A DNA stretch of 64,000 nt from an uncultured Prevotella sp. (GTDB lineage: Bacteria; Bacteroidota; Bacteroidia; Bacteroidales; Bacteroidaceae), in assembly GCA_934256705.1 (NCBI GenBank), contig CAKQPF010000005.1, positions 31,501 to 95,500 of the forward strand. The letters are read 5' to 3'. Below are positions 25,008 through 34,087 of the stretch, piece after piece; the first letter of the stretch is position 1, and the number at the start of each line of letters is the position of its first letter. The position numbers were made by a program, and so were the translations under genes. The notes beneath the pieces are model-generated. The model did not search any database. It worked only from the letters and a program-made list of their open reading frames with translations, and was not told where the DNA came from.

Positions 25008-26494
25008 TATTTCTTGAACGTACTGTAAATCACGCTCATCTTGATATTACTGTCTTTCTCGGAGCCTGCAACAAGGCGTGTGCTTGTCATAGACATATCG
25101 TGTGTGACGCGAGTAAGAACAGACTGACTGCTTATAGTCGTGTAACTGGTCTCAACTGGTACGATGATTGCTTTGTTCCAGTTAGGGAAAAGACGCTCAT
25201 AATCTGCATCTGTAGTGCCAGGATGTGCAGATATATAGTTTTTCTTCTTGTTTGACATATAAGTCAGCATGCTTGCGATGTTGCCGAATTTATAGCCGTT
25301 AGTGCTTGAATCATATGTCGTGAGGAATGACTTACGATAATCAGCTACCTCTTTGTTCTCGAAGAATGAAGCGTAATCATCTACAGGAAGAATGAGAAGC
25401 GTCTGTGGAATTGGCAATTCATAATCCTTGAGACTGCTGTTGTTCAAGCGTGGGATAAACACGCGAGCTGTGTTGAGAGTGTCGAGTTCGTGGTCTTTTT
25501 CCACTTCATCCACAGGGAGAGCAAGTTTCGTATAGAGCCCACTTGGAGTCTTCAAGTAAGTGCAACTCTTGTCAGAAGCGAGGTTCTCTAGCACATTTCT
25601 GTCCTGGACGATTTGTGTCTTCTGCATTACTTCTTCAGTTCCAGAGAAACTACTCATGCCGACATATACGGTGTCCTTAACAGAAACGCTGTCTTTTTTT
25701 TGCCCAAGGTATTTGAAGTATATATTAAGTTGGGTAATGGCGATGTTAGCCATTGCGCCAATTCCATTTGTTGACTCTACGAAAAAGCCCGGACATACAT
25801 TGTTTATGAATGTGATTGCGTTTGCAAAATACTTAGGATTCTCATAGTATTTTCGCATCACGTATGTGCCGTAGTTGTTGTATGTTTTACCGTCTTTATC
25901 GGTATATGGCTGATTTAGCGTGATGTTTATGTGCTTGTACGCCTCGTCATCACGTTCGCTTTCAGACATGCTGAGGTCATCAAGAGAGTATGTCACTGAT
26001 TTTTGGAGTCCGTTTTCACGGATATAGCCGTTCTTTCGAGGTGAGAAAGAAGAGTAATATGTCTCCTTTTCGCTCATCGGTCGAGCCATTTCATTTAGAG
26101 TACACTTCATTGAAGCGGTGGAATCACCATACTGCTTGGCATAGAAAAGAATGACTTCACAGCTGTCAGCGATAGGTTGTTTGTCTTTGTCTAAAGAAAC
26201 AATCTTGCTGATTTCCGGGTATTCATAGTTATCGAGCGGACGGAATTGAGTCATATAGTTGCTCGTAATGTATGCTCCAGTCTCGGGATCCTTGATTTTG
26301 CCAAGGTAACCTGTGCCTGATCTTGAAATGACCGAGTCTATTATTACGGTCTCAGAAGCTATGTCGAATACCTTTGCGCTGACACTTATGTTATCGTTAA
26401 TGTCAGATATTGAACTTCCTACGCCTTCAGTAGTGTCATCGCATGAAGCGATTAACACAGAAAGCGCAAGTAAAGGTAGAAACAATCTTTTCAT
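25007..26494 (-). CDS. DUF4270 surface or periplasmic lipoprotein
   Basis: A 495-residue protein with a lipoprotein signal peptide (MKRLFLPLLALSVLIASCDD; lipobox LIASC at about residues 14-18). The rest is a long beta-rich domain (VSAKVFDIASETVIIDSVISRSGTGYLGKIKDPETG...) of the Bacteroidetes-specific DUF4270 family, function unknown. It lies 23 bp downstream of the GT5 half-enzyme gene, a pairing I recall as common in Bacteroidales. Confidence 0.85.
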   Translation of the reverse strand: MKRLFLPLLALSVLIASCDDTTEGVGSSISDINDNISVSAKVFDIASETVIIDSVISRSGTGYLGKIKDPETGAYITSNYMTQFRPLDNYEYPEISKIVSLDKDKQPIADSCEVILFYAKQYGDSTASMKCTLNEMARPMSEKETYYSSFSPRKNGYIRENGLQKSVTYSLDDLSMSESERDDEAYKHINITLNQPYTDKDGKTYNNYGTYVMRKYYENPKYFANAITFINNVCPGFFVESTNGIGAMANIAITQLNIYFKYLGQKKDSVSVKDTVYVGMSSFSGTEEVMQKTQIVQDRNVLENLASDKSCTYLKTPSGLYTKLALPVDEVEKDHELDTLNTARVFIPRLNNSSLKDYELPIPQTLLILPVDDYASFFENKEVADYRKSFLTTYDSSTNGYKFGNIASMLTYMSNKKKNYISAHPGTTDADYERLFPNWNKAIIVPVETSYTTISSQSVLTRVTHDMSMTSTRLVAGSEKDSNIKMSVIYSTFKK

Positions 26495-26517
26495 TAAATA
26501 ATTTTTTTGTGGAGTGT

Positions 26518-27303
26518 TTATTCAAAGAGAGAGTCGTAGAACTTATAGTAAGCATCGCCAAAGTCTTCACCTGGGTAGTCAAGATATTTAGCACCGGCTT
26601 CATCAGCCATATTCTTGTATATGCTGTCAATGCCATCGGATGCAGCAATGACTCCGTCTGAATTGTCAATGGCAAGGCGAGTCAGTTCTTCGAGAGAGAA
26701 TTGGTTCTTGTATTTCTCCAGGCTTTCGACAGTGATGTCCTTGAATGCTATGCGCTGTTTGACATCGTTTTCGAAAGGAGCGTTAGGTTCGCCAGAGAAG
26801 ATAGATGTGACAATCTTTGCATTGTTTACAGCAGGTTCGTCCTGATAAGCCTTCTTTATGTAAAGTGGCGCGAAGTAACTCATCCAGCCTTGACAGTGGA
26901 TAACGTCTGGAGACCAACGAAGTTTCTTCATTGTTTCGATGACACCACGAGCAAAGAAGATAGCTCTCTCTGCGTTGTCGGTGATAGGTTCTCCGTTTTT
27001 GTTCTTGAAGAAGTATTCATCATTGTCGATGAAATATACCTGTATCTTTGTCTGTGGGATGCTTGCGACCTTGATAATCAGAGGGTGGTCAGTGTCGTTG
27101 ATGACGATGTTCATTCCAGAGAGGCGCTGTACCTCATGTAATTGTCCGCGACGCTCATTTATCTCGCCCCATTTAGGCATGAATGTGCGTATTTCACTGC
27201 CGTGGTCCTGTGCGTTCTGTGGGGCTTTTCGTCCCATGATTGACAGCTCGGTATCGGCTACATAAGGAGTAATCTCGTGGTTGATGAACAGAATTTTCTT
27301 CAT
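26518..27303 (-). CDS. Half-length glycogen/starch synthase-like protein (GT5 N-terminal domain)
   Basis: Start 27303 gives 261 residues (MKKILFINHEITPYVADTEL...); the seven extra codons from 27324 are not needed. The sequence follows the ADP-glucose-binding N-terminal Rossmann domain of GT5 synthases (GSEIRTFMPKWGEINERRGQLHEVQRLSG; SPDVIHCQGWMSYFAPLYIKKAY), with a His in the 'HCQGW' motif. The C-terminal GT-B half present in the ~480-residue GlgA is absent, and the DNA downstream does not encode it. A conserved short form in Bacteroidetes is the likely explanation rather than a recent break; whether it is catalytic is unknown. Confidence 0.8.
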   Translation of the reverse strand: MKKILFINHEITPYVADTELSIMGRKAPQNAQDHGSEIRTFMPKWGEINERRGQLHEVQRLSGMNIVINDTDHPLIIKVASIPQTKIQVYFIDNDEYFFKNKNGEPITDNAERAIFFARGVIETMKKLRWSPDVIHCQGWMSYFAPLYIKKAYQDEPAVNNAKIVTSIFSGEPNAPFENDVKQRIAFKDITVESLEKYKNQFSLEELTRLAIDNSDGVIAASDGIDSIYKNMADEAGAKYLDYPGEDFGDAYYKFYDSLFE

Positions 27304-27400
27304 TTCTACATGGTGTAATGGCAAGAAAAGGACCGCTTTGTGCGCATTATGTTGTAGCGATGCTTGTCTTAGCCTGTGATTGATATCAATTTAACTGACT

Positions 27401-27435
27401 GCAAAGATACAAAAAAAATAGGAAAAAGTCACAAA
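27401..27435 (-). promoter_or_regulatory. Promoter of the GT5-DUF4270-ridA operon
   Basis: On the minus strand TTTG (27432-27435) is followed after 22 bp by TATCTTTGC (27401-27409). The -33 element lies inside the preceding terminator hairpin. Confidence 0.65.
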
Positions 27436-27493
27436 TTTCGCAATTAGTTTACAGTTAATTAACGCAAACCTAATGTAAATTGTGACTTTTCCC
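27421..27493 (-). terminator. Long-stem terminator after the carboxylase operon
   Basis: On the minus strand GGGAAAAGTCACAATTT pairs with AAATTTGTGACTTTTTCC (inner TTTAC/GTAAA pairs also possible), followed by TATTTTTTTT. It is 93 bp past the biotin-carrier stop and overlaps the next promoter. Confidence 0.7.
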
Positions 27494-27585
27494 TTGAAAT
27501 ATTGCCTTACATCGGCATTTTAGATTAGAATGTTCTTGTGAAATTGTCAAGAGAGCTTAGTGGTAAAAATATCCGGTTTCCCGAG

Positions 27586-27999
27586 TTATTCGAATGTTAC
27601 AAGTGGAGTGTTTTCCTTTACCACTTCGCCTTCCTCCACGAGGATAGCCTTGACTTTGCCATCATGCTCAGCAGTGAGATTGTTATCCATCTTCATTGCT
27701 TCGAGGATGATGAGTGAATCACCTTCCTTCACTTCCTGTCCCACCTTGGCATTGATGCCTACGATAGTACCTGGAAGTGGAGAGCAGAGTGCATCCTGGA
27801 GCTCGTTAGCCTTGTCGTCGCTCTTCTTGGCAGGGGCTGGCTTGACCACAACTCTTTTGTGCTCTACTACAGGTTCTACTTCGCGAATTACGCTATAGGA
27901 CTCTCCATTGACAGTAACGTTGATAGTCCCGTCAGCTGCTGTTTCATTTACAGTGACAGCGTATGGATTGCCGTTGATTTTATATTTGTATTCTTTCAT
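27586..27999 (-). CDS. Biotin carboxyl carrier subunit (methylmalonyl-CoA decarboxylase / propionyl-CoA carboxylase gamma)
   Basis: Start 27999 gives 137 residues. The N-terminus (MKEYKYKINGNPYAVTVNE) resembles decarboxylase gamma subunits, followed by a Pro/Lys/Ala linker (VVVKPAPAKKSDDKA). The C-terminal biotinyl domain (LCSPLPGTIVGINAKVGQEVKEGD...) carries the EAMKMD motif with the biotin lysine K103. It shuttles CO2 between carboxylase half-reactions. It sits at the end of the mce-mmdA-small subunit-biotin carrier cluster, and its ATG follows the preceding stop by two bases. Confidence 0.92.
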   Translation of the reverse strand: MKEYKYKINGNPYAVTVNETAADGTINVTVNGESYSVIREVEPVVEHKRVVVKPAPAKKSDDKANELQDALCSPLPGTIVGINAKVGQEVKEGDSLIILEAMKMDNNLTAEHDGKVKAILVEEGEVVKENTPLVTFE

Positions 28000-28001
28000 A
28001 T

Positions 28002-28154
28002 TTATAGGGTTGCTCCTGTCATCTTTATTACCTTTGATGTCCATTCGGTGTTATGTTGTCTGATGGTCAGTTTTCCTGATTCATCATCATGCAGATTGTA
28101 TCCGAGGTCATCATGGAGTGCCATTGCTATGGCTGCAAATACTTCGTTGTTCAT
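28002..28154 (-). CDS. 50-residue conserved subunit of the carboxylase cluster (OadG/MmdD-C-like)
   Basis: Start 28154 gives 50 residues (MNNEVFAAIAMALHDDLGYN...NTEWTSKVIKMTGATL). The pattern 'helix, then acidic D-D-E-S, then W-S-K near the C-terminus' resembles the C-terminal part of OadG-type delta subunits of sodium-pump decarboxylases, but the membrane helix is missing. It lies between mmdA and the biotin carrier gene with a 2-bp gap, which supports a subunit role. The longer frame from 28298 adds unrelated sequence. The assignment rests mainly on position. Confidence 0.65.
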   Translation of the reverse strand: MNNEVFAAIAMALHDDLGYNLHDDESGKLTIRQHNTEWTSKVIKMTGATL

Positions 28155-28323
28155 TATTTGTATTGTATATGGATTTCCACATATTCTGATAAGAATGCCT
28201 TTGAAAGGCATCGAAACATAAATTAATAAGGTGGTAATGTGAATGAACAATGAAAAATGAACGGTAGAAAACCTTGTTGAATGGCATCCACCATTCATTT
28301 TTCAGATTATTGTTAAGCTTTTG

Positions 28324-29889
28324 TTACATTGGGATACATCCGTGCTTCTTAGCAGGGAGGTTCTGACGCTTGGTAGCGAGTTGTGCGAGAGCACGGCAGA
28401 TGCGGAAACGAGTATTGCGTGGCTCGATTACGTCATCAATGTAGCCGTACTTGGCTGCCTGGTAAGGATTAGCGAAGAGTTCTGAGTATTCCTCCTCCTT
28501 TTCCTTGAGGAATGCCTTAACGTCACCACCTTCTTCCTTGACCTGCTTAGCATCCTTAGCCTGAAGAACTGCAACAGCACCTGCAGCACCCATAACTGCG
28601 ATTTCAGCAGAAGGCCATGCGAAATTGATGTCAGCGCGGAGCTGCTTACATCCCATTACGATGTGTGAACCACCGTAAGACTTGCGGAGTGTAACAGTAA
28701 CCTTAGGCACAGTAGCTTCACCGTAAGCGTAAAGCAATTTAGCACCGTGGAGGATAACGGCATTGTACTCCTGACCTGTTCCTGGAAGGAAACCTGGAAC
28801 GTCAACAAGGCTGACGATAGGAATATTGAATGCGTCGCAGAAACGTACGAAACGAGCGCCCTTACGGCTTGCGTTAACGTCGAGTACACCAGCGTAAGCA
28901 GCAGGCTGGTTGGCTACGATACCAACAGACTGACCGTTGAAGCGTGCGAAACCTACGATAATGTTCTTTGCGAACTTAGGCTGTACTTCGAAGAATTCGC
29001 CATTGTCTGTAACGGCAGAAATCACCTTGTACATATCGTAAGCCTGGTTTGGATCCTCTGGGATTATCTCATTGAGAGAGTCGTCGAGACGATCTACAGG
29101 GTCGTCGCACTCCACACGTGGAGATTCTTCCATGTTGTTCGAAGGGATGTAAGACACAAGTGTCTTGATCATCTCAATGCCTTCTTCCTCAGTCTTTGCA
29201 GTGAAGTGTGTAACACCAGACTTAGAAGCGTGTACGCTTGCGCCACCGAGGTGCTCAGCGTCAACGTCTTCACCTGTAACGGTCTTGACAACGGCAGGTC
29301 CTGTGAGGAACATATAAGAAGTGCCTTCCATCATCATGGTGAAGTCAGTGAGTGCTGGAGAATAAACCGCACCACCTGCACAAGGACCATAAATCATGGA
29401 AATCTGAGGAACTACACCAGAAGCGAGGATGTTGCGCTCGAAAATCTCACCGTAACCAGCGAGAGCATCGATGCCTTCCTGAATACGTGCGCCACCAGAG
29501 TCATTGATGCCAATAACTGGAGCGCCCATAGTCATAGCCATATCCATCACCTTGCAGATCTTCTCAGACATAGTCTTTGAGAGAGAACCGCCATTAACGG
29601 TGAAGTCCTGTGCGAATACATAGACGAGGCGTCCGTTCATAGTACCGGAACCTACTACTACGCCATCACCGAGGTACTGCTTCTTCTCCATTCCGAAGTT
29701 TGTACAGTGGTGGAGCTTGAACATGTCGTATTCCTCGAATGAACCCTCATCGAGGAGCATGTCAATACGTTCACGAGCAGTGTATTTACCACGTGCGTGC
29801 TGTTTGTCTATTGCTTTCTCACCACCGCCAAGGCGAGCCTTTTCGCGTTTTTCGAGAAGCTGCTTGATTTTTTCTACTTGCTTGGACAT
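28324..29889 (-). CDS. mmdA: Acyl-CoA carboxylase carboxyltransferase subunit (methylmalonyl-CoA decarboxylase alpha / propionyl-CoA carboxylase beta)
   Basis: A 521-residue protein of the usual carboxyltransferase length with both crotonase-like halves: N-terminal ARGKYTARERIDMLLDEGSFEEYD and GGARIQEGIDALAGYGEIF with an oxyanion-type Gly pair; C-terminal VDVPGFLPGTGQEYNAVILHGAKLLYAYGEATVPK, RKSYGGSHIVMG and WPSAEIAVMGAAGAVAVL. In the succinate-propionate pathway it moves CO2 from methylmalonyl-CoA to biotin, or the reverse. Methylmalonyl-CoA epimerase lies 82 bp upstream and the biotin carrier downstream. No membrane beta subunit (OadB-type) gene is nearby, so the sodium pump, if any, is encoded elsewhere. 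Confidence 0.93.
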   Translation of the reverse strand: MSKQVEKIKQLLEKREKARLGGGEKAIDKQHARGKYTARERIDMLLDEGSFEEYDMFKLHHCTNFGMEKKQYLGDGVVVGSGTMNGRLVYVFAQDFTVNGGSLSKTMSEKICKVMDMAMTMGAPVIGINDSGGARIQEGIDALAGYGEIFERNILASGVVPQISMIYGPCAGGAVYSPALTDFTMMMEGTSYMFLTGPAVVKTVTGEDVDAEHLGGASVHASKSGVTHFTAKTEEEGIEMIKTLVSYIPSNNMEESPRVECDDPVDRLDDSLNEIIPEDPNQAYDMYKVISAVTDNGEFFEVQPKFAKNIIVGFARFNGQSVGIVANQPAAYAGVLDVNASRKGARFVRFCDAFNIPIVSLVDVPGFLPGTGQEYNAVILHGAKLLYAYGEATVPKVTVTLRKSYGGSHIVMGCKQLRADINFAWPSAEIAVMGAAGAVAVLQAKDAKQVKEEGGDVKAFLKEKEEEYSELFANPYQAAKYGYIDDVIEPRNTRFRICRALAQLATKRQNLPAKKHGCIPM

Positions 29890-29971
29890 TTTATTGTTTA
29901 TTGTAGTGTTCGGTCAGAAGGGAAAGATGTATCTGTCCCTTCGTGACCATGGATTGTACGTTGGGTAATGG

Positions 29972-30382
29972 TTACTTCTGTGGTTCGCAGAGCTCTGTGA
30001 GGATGCCTGCGGTTGACTTAGGGTGAAGGAATGCTATTGTCATCTGCTCAGCGCCTGGACGTGGAGTCTTGTCGATGAGACGGATGCCCTTGCCTTCTGC
30101 TTCAACGAGAGCTTCAGCAACGCCGTCTTCTACAGCGAATGCTACATGGTGAACGCCCTTACCGCCCTTTTCGAGCCACTTTGCAACTGCGCTCTCAGGA
30201 CTTGTTGGCTCAAGGAGCTCAAGTTTTGTTTCACCAACCTTGAGGAAGGCAGTCTTAACCTTCTGGTCAGCTACTTCTTCGATAGCGTAGCACTTGAGAC
30301 CGAGAATGTTCTCGAAATAAGGAAGGACTTCATCAATGCTCTGGACGCCGATGCCCAGGTGGTCAATTCTTGAAATTTTCAT
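29972..30382 (-). CDS. mce: Methylmalonyl-CoA epimerase
   Basis: A 136-residue protein of the VOC (glyoxalase) fold. Metal-binding residues are in RIDHLGIGVQS (His), GVHHVAFAVED (His) and GILTELCEP (Glu). The family interconverts (R)- and (S)-methylmalonyl-CoA. As first gene of a cluster with mmdA and the biotin carrier it completes the propionate branch between methylmalonyl-CoA mutase and decarboxylation. Confidence 0.94.
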   Translation of the reverse strand: MKISRIDHLGIGVQSIDEVLPYFENILGLKCYAIEEVADQKVKTAFLKVGETKLELLEPTSPESAVAKWLEKGGKGVHHVAFAVEDGVAEALVEAEGKGIRLIDKTPRPGAEQMTIAFLHPKSTAGILTELCEPQK

Positions 30383-30449
30383 TTTCTTTAAATGTTTAGT
30401 TATGTGATTATAGTATTGTGATTTTTAAGTATTCTATATTTTATGCGTT

Positions 30450-30458
30450 GCAAAGATA
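30450..30458 (-). promoter_or_regulatory. Promoter -7 box of mce-mmdA operon
   Basis: On the minus strand TATCTTTGC, 68 bp before the mce start. Confidence 0.6.
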
Positions 30459-30502
30459 GCAAAATCTTTTGTAATATAAAAACTATTAACAACTTTTACA
30501 TC

Positions 30503-32908
30503 TTAAAATTCAAATAAAACCTTTGCATTGATTTGTCGGCTTGTCAAATAGTTGGGTACAGCGTATTGTTGATTGCTAATATCCGTCACCCAATAGTATG
30601 AATTGACATTGTTAATTCCGAGCACATTGAGACAGTCTATACCGAGCCACACGTTGCGGAAGATACTTTTAACTGTCCTTTTCTCGTTGTCATACAGCCT
30701 GTAGCTCATTCCAATGTCGGCGCGTCTGTAAGCCGGCGCTCTGAAATTCATCGTCTCGATACGTCTGTGCGGTGCGTTGAACGGCAGTCCATCTGCAAAG
30801 GCGAGCTTCAGCTGCATCTTCCATTTGTCCGTATTGGGGAAGTAATCGGAGAATGAAAGGTTGACTGAATATCTCTGATCTGTTGGCAACGGAATGCTGA
30901 CGCCATTGAGTTTCATCCTCGTGTTCATGATGGAGAATGTGAGCCACGAGTCAGTTCCGGGGACGAATTCACCGTAGAGTTTTAAATCAACGCCGGCAAT
31001 GTGACCTGAGGCCTCGTTCGTGCCGTAATAGACCACCTTTACGTTGTTGACGCTGTAAGGCACTATGTTAGCGAGGGCTTTGTAGTAAGCCTCTGCCGTA
31101 AATCTGAACGGTCTGTCAAGCATCTTGAATCTGTAGTCCATTCCTGCAATGAAATGGATAGAGCGCTGTGACTTTATCTTGTCGTTCAGCCGTGCATAGG
31201 TGGTTCCTTCCACGGTAGTTGTGTCAAGCAGTTCCTTGAAGAACGGAGCCTGATAATACAATCCAGTGGCGAAACGTATGGTGATGTCCTGGTTGAATCC
31301 TGGTACTATAGCGAGGGAGACGCGTGGTGAGACGATACTCTCTTTGTTGAATGACCAGTTGGAGAACCTTATGCCATAGTTGAGCGTGAAATAAGTGGCT
31401 GGAGAAATCTCCTTTCCTTCTTCGTCGGTCTTGCCACCACTGCTGAAGCGATAGTTGTCCTGAAAATAGAATTCGGTCCTTCTCGCATCAATTTCGTTGC
31501 GCGCACTGAGAGTATAGATAGTTCTCAGCCCCTGTCCGGTATGCGGAATCATATATCCGGCAGAGTCACGCATTTCGTATTCGCGCATATTCTCGCGTAT
31601 ATTCTCCCATTTCATCGTGAGCGCAGTCTGGACAGTGTGATGCTTTGACTTGTGGTCGAGTATCAGTTTCGCGCTTCCCACCTTTGCTTTCAGGAAGTTC
31701 CTGGCATGTTCAGCATATGTTCCCACACCCAGTTCGGTGCTGTTGTTGGTTTCAGTAAGCCAGTATTGTCCCTGTATGTCGTATGTTTCCTGTTCTTTTG
31801 TGTGAAAAGCAGAACCAATCAGGGAGAGACTTGTCTTGTCCGTGATGTTTCGCTTGACGTTTATGGTGCCGAAGAATGTGCGGAAAAGGTCTTTCTCCCA
31901 TCCGTCGAAATACACTTTGAAATTGCGGACATTGTCCTGCGTGCCGAAAGAGGTCTCGCGACTTGATGGTGTGAAATCATAGTTGGATTGCGAGATGTTG
32001 CCTATGAAATCTACCTGCCAGCGCTTGTTTGGAGTAAAACTGAGGTATGTCTGATAGTCGATGAATTTCGGGTCGTATTCTCCATCGGTCTGGAGTGAGT
32101 TGAGCAGTGCTTTGGTAGTCTTGTATCTTACGGCATTAGCCCAAGCGAATTTCTTGTTGCTAAATCCTATGTATGCGCTTCCGCCGAGCAGGCTTGCCTG
32201 TGCATTCGCTTCAAATTTCATCGGTCTTCTGTAAGTGATGTCAAGGGCTGAGGACATCTTGTCTCCGTATTTAGCCTCATATCCACCAGTGGAGAAGCCT
32301 ATTGAACCTACCATGTCGGGGTTGATGATGGACAATCCTTCCTGCTGTCCGCTCCTTACGAGAAACGGACGGTATATTTCCACATTATTTATATATACGG
32401 AGTTCTCGTCGAATGCTCCGCCGCGCACGTTGTATTGTGAAGATAGTTCGCTGTGCGTACTTACTCCAGCCTGCTGCTGTATCAGTTCCTCAACGGCATT
32501 GCCGGAAGTAGAAGGGATTGTCTTCAGATTCTTCGTATCAATCTGTTCTGTTGTCGAAGTCTGCCTTTTCCTCTCTGTAATATACACTTCATCAATCATC
32601 TGCTCGTCTTCATGAAGTGAAATCTGCAACTTCAGTCTGCCTTTCGGTCGTCTCAGGACCCTTTCCTTAGTCTTGTATCCTATCATGGAGAAACGGACAA
32701 CGACAGAATCCGCAGAAGCAAGGGTAAGTGAAAACTCACCTTTGAGGTTGGTCATGGTGAATTTTCCCTGCTTTACGCAAGCCACAGAAGCCAGTTCGAT
32801 GACATTATCCTGTGCATCGGTCACTTTTCCTGTGAGCACAAACACCTGTGCCATCACGATGGTGTGGCATAATAATATAGTAAGTGATATGAGTATTCTC
32901 TTATACAT
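30503..32908 (-). CDS. TonB-dependent outer-membrane receptor with carboxypeptidase-like regulatory domain
   Basis: An 801-residue protein: signal peptide (MYKRILISLTILLCHTIVMA), a CarboxypepD_reg-like domain (about 22-100; VFVLTGKVTDAQDNVIELASVACVKQGKFTMTNLKGEFSL), a TonB plug (about 120-220; SGNAVEELIQQQAGVSTHSELSSQYNVRGGAFDENSVYINNVEIYRP), and a 22-strand-type barrel to the C-terminus (TSRQINAKVLFEF, ending in Phe). Without the SusC length (~1000) or a SusD neighbour it is more likely a non-glycan receptor. The substrate is unknown. Confidence 0.9.
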   Translation of the reverse strand: MYKRILISLTILLCHTIVMAQVFVLTGKVTDAQDNVIELASVACVKQGKFTMTNLKGEFSLTLASADSVVVRFSMIGYKTKERVLRRPKGRLKLQISLHEDEQMIDEVYITERKRQTSTTEQIDTKNLKTIPSTSGNAVEELIQQQAGVSTHSELSSQYNVRGGAFDENSVYINNVEIYRPFLVRSGQQEGLSIINPDMVGSIGFSTGGYEAKYGDKMSSALDITYRRPMKFEANAQASLLGGSAYIGFSNKKFAWANAVRYKTTKALLNSLQTDGEYDPKFIDYQTYLSFTPNKRWQVDFIGNISQSNYDFTPSSRETSFGTQDNVRNFKVYFDGWEKDLFRTFFGTINVKRNITDKTSLSLIGSAFHTKEQETYDIQGQYWLTETNNSTELGVGTYAEHARNFLKAKVGSAKLILDHKSKHHTVQTALTMKWENIRENMREYEMRDSAGYMIPHTGQGLRTIYTLSARNEIDARRTEFYFQDNYRFSSGGKTDEEGKEISPATYFTLNYGIRFSNWSFNKESIVSPRVSLAIVPGFNQDITIRFATGLYYQAPFFKELLDTTTVEGTTYARLNDKIKSQRSIHFIAGMDYRFKMLDRPFRFTAEAYYKALANIVPYSVNNVKVVYYGTNEASGHIAGVDLKLYGEFVPGTDSWLTFSIMNTRMKLNGVSIPLPTDQRYSVNLSFSDYFPNTDKWKMQLKLAFADGLPFNAPHRRIETMNFRAPAYRRADIGMSYRLYDNEKRTVKSIFRNVWLGIDCLNVLGINNVNSYYWVTDISNQQYAVPNYLTSRQINAKVLFEF

Positions 32909-33038
32909 TATATATATAACGTGGGAATCTCCGGTTTATTTTGTCGGTTTGTCGAATGGAATAGAAATATCCATACACAAAACGAGCAGAACAATGCGCA
33001 AGAGCCAGAATGCAGATGGACAGTTCTGCTATCGGCTA

Positions 33039-33845
33039 CTACCTAAATGCTTCAAGCAAAGCGGAGACGATAGGGGTGGGACCAGCCACGATACTGAAGT
33101 TTCTGTCGCTGCAGAATGGCGTTACGATGCCACCGGCTTCTTCTACTATCAGCGCACCTGCACATACGTCCCACTCTTTCAGGTCGTATTCCCAGTAAGC
33201 GTCGAGGCAACCCATAGCTGTGCAGCAAAGGTCGTATGCGGCACTTCCCATGCGACGGAAACCGCGTACCATAGGAATTACTCGGCTTGCTTCACGGATA
33301 TTGTTCTTCGGATTCGTGGCCTTGTCATAAGGAAAACCGGATGCCACGACGCATTGTGACAAATCCGTCTTGCGCGAGACGCTCAGTCGCTGGTAGGAAG
33401 AACCGTTGGAAATGTCGTGATAATAAGCGCCTTCGCCTTTTATGGCAGAGTAAAGTTCGTTGAGATATGGAGCAAAAACCACTCCCACGACAGCCTCGTC
33501 TTTGTATTTTACACCGATACTCACGCAGAACACAGGCAATCCCTGCGAGTAACTGTTGGTGCCATCGAGAGGGTCGATTACCCATCTCCAGTCAGAGTCG
33601 GCCTTGATGTGTCTGCCCGTCTCTTCACCGATTATGGAGTGGGAGGGGAAAAGTGACGAAATCTTGTCGATGAGATAATCTTCGCATGCCTTGTCCACAT
33701 TCGTCACCACGTCATATATATTTGATTTAGTGTCAATTCCGATGTCATTTGTACGGAAATGCTTCAACTGTATCTCACCGCATTTCAGAGCCATGCTTCT
33801 TGCTGCAGACTCAATCTCTTTCAGAAAAGTAAGATTATCTTCCAT
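33039..33845 (-). CDS. Inositol monophosphatase-family protein
   Basis: Start 33845 gives 268 residues (MEDNLTFLKEIESAARSMAL...). Metal-binding motifs: IIGEETG, WVIDPLDGTNSYSQG (DPxDGT) and EWDVCAGALIVEEAGG (WDxxAG). The family includes inositol-1-phosphatase (SuhB) and the 3'(2'),5'-bisphosphate nucleotidase CysQ; the SYSQG after DPLDGT and the overall length fit SuhB-like enzymes slightly better, but this cannot be settled by eye. All use Mg2+ and are inhibited by lithium. The frame from 33944 extends past the promoter, so the later ATG is chosen. Confidence 0.88.
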   Translation of the reverse strand: MEDNLTFLKEIESAARSMALKCGEIQLKHFRTNDIGIDTKSNIYDVVTNVDKACEDYLIDKISSLFPSHSIIGEETGRHIKADSDWRWVIDPLDGTNSYSQGLPVFCVSIGVKYKDEAVVGVVFAPYLNELYSAIKGEGAYYHDISNGSSYQRLSVSRKTDLSQCVVASGFPYDKATNPKNNIREASRVIPMVRGFRRMGSAAYDLCCTAMGCLDAYWEYDLKEWDVCAGALIVEEAGGIVTPFCSDRNFSIVAGPTPIVSALLEAFR

Positions 33846-33874
33846 GTCGTTCTGTTTTATTTGTTCATGTCTTT

Positions 33875-33883
33875 GCAAAGTTA
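33875..33883 (-). promoter_or_regulatory. Promoter -7 box of the IMPase gene
   Basis: On the minus strand TAACTTTGC, 29 bp before the start codon at 33845. Confidence 0.6.
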
Positions 33884-34087
33884 GGAATTTTATTTGAAAC
33901 GACCAAGGATTTTCTTTTTGAATGATAGGTAGGAGAAACAACAAATGAACTAAAATTACAGCAACGCCTTTTAATTTATCGAAATTCCGATTAGTTTTAT
34001 TTGTCGTTTTGCTTTATGGAATGATAGGTGCGCCTGAACAATGCGTTTATTTATTAACATTTGAAAATCAGGAAACGTATTTCTGCT

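Noticed and set aside
28747..29580. 277-codon plus-strand ORF opposite mmdA
   Set aside because: A shadow frame caused by biased codon use in mmdA, with no start context or motifs.
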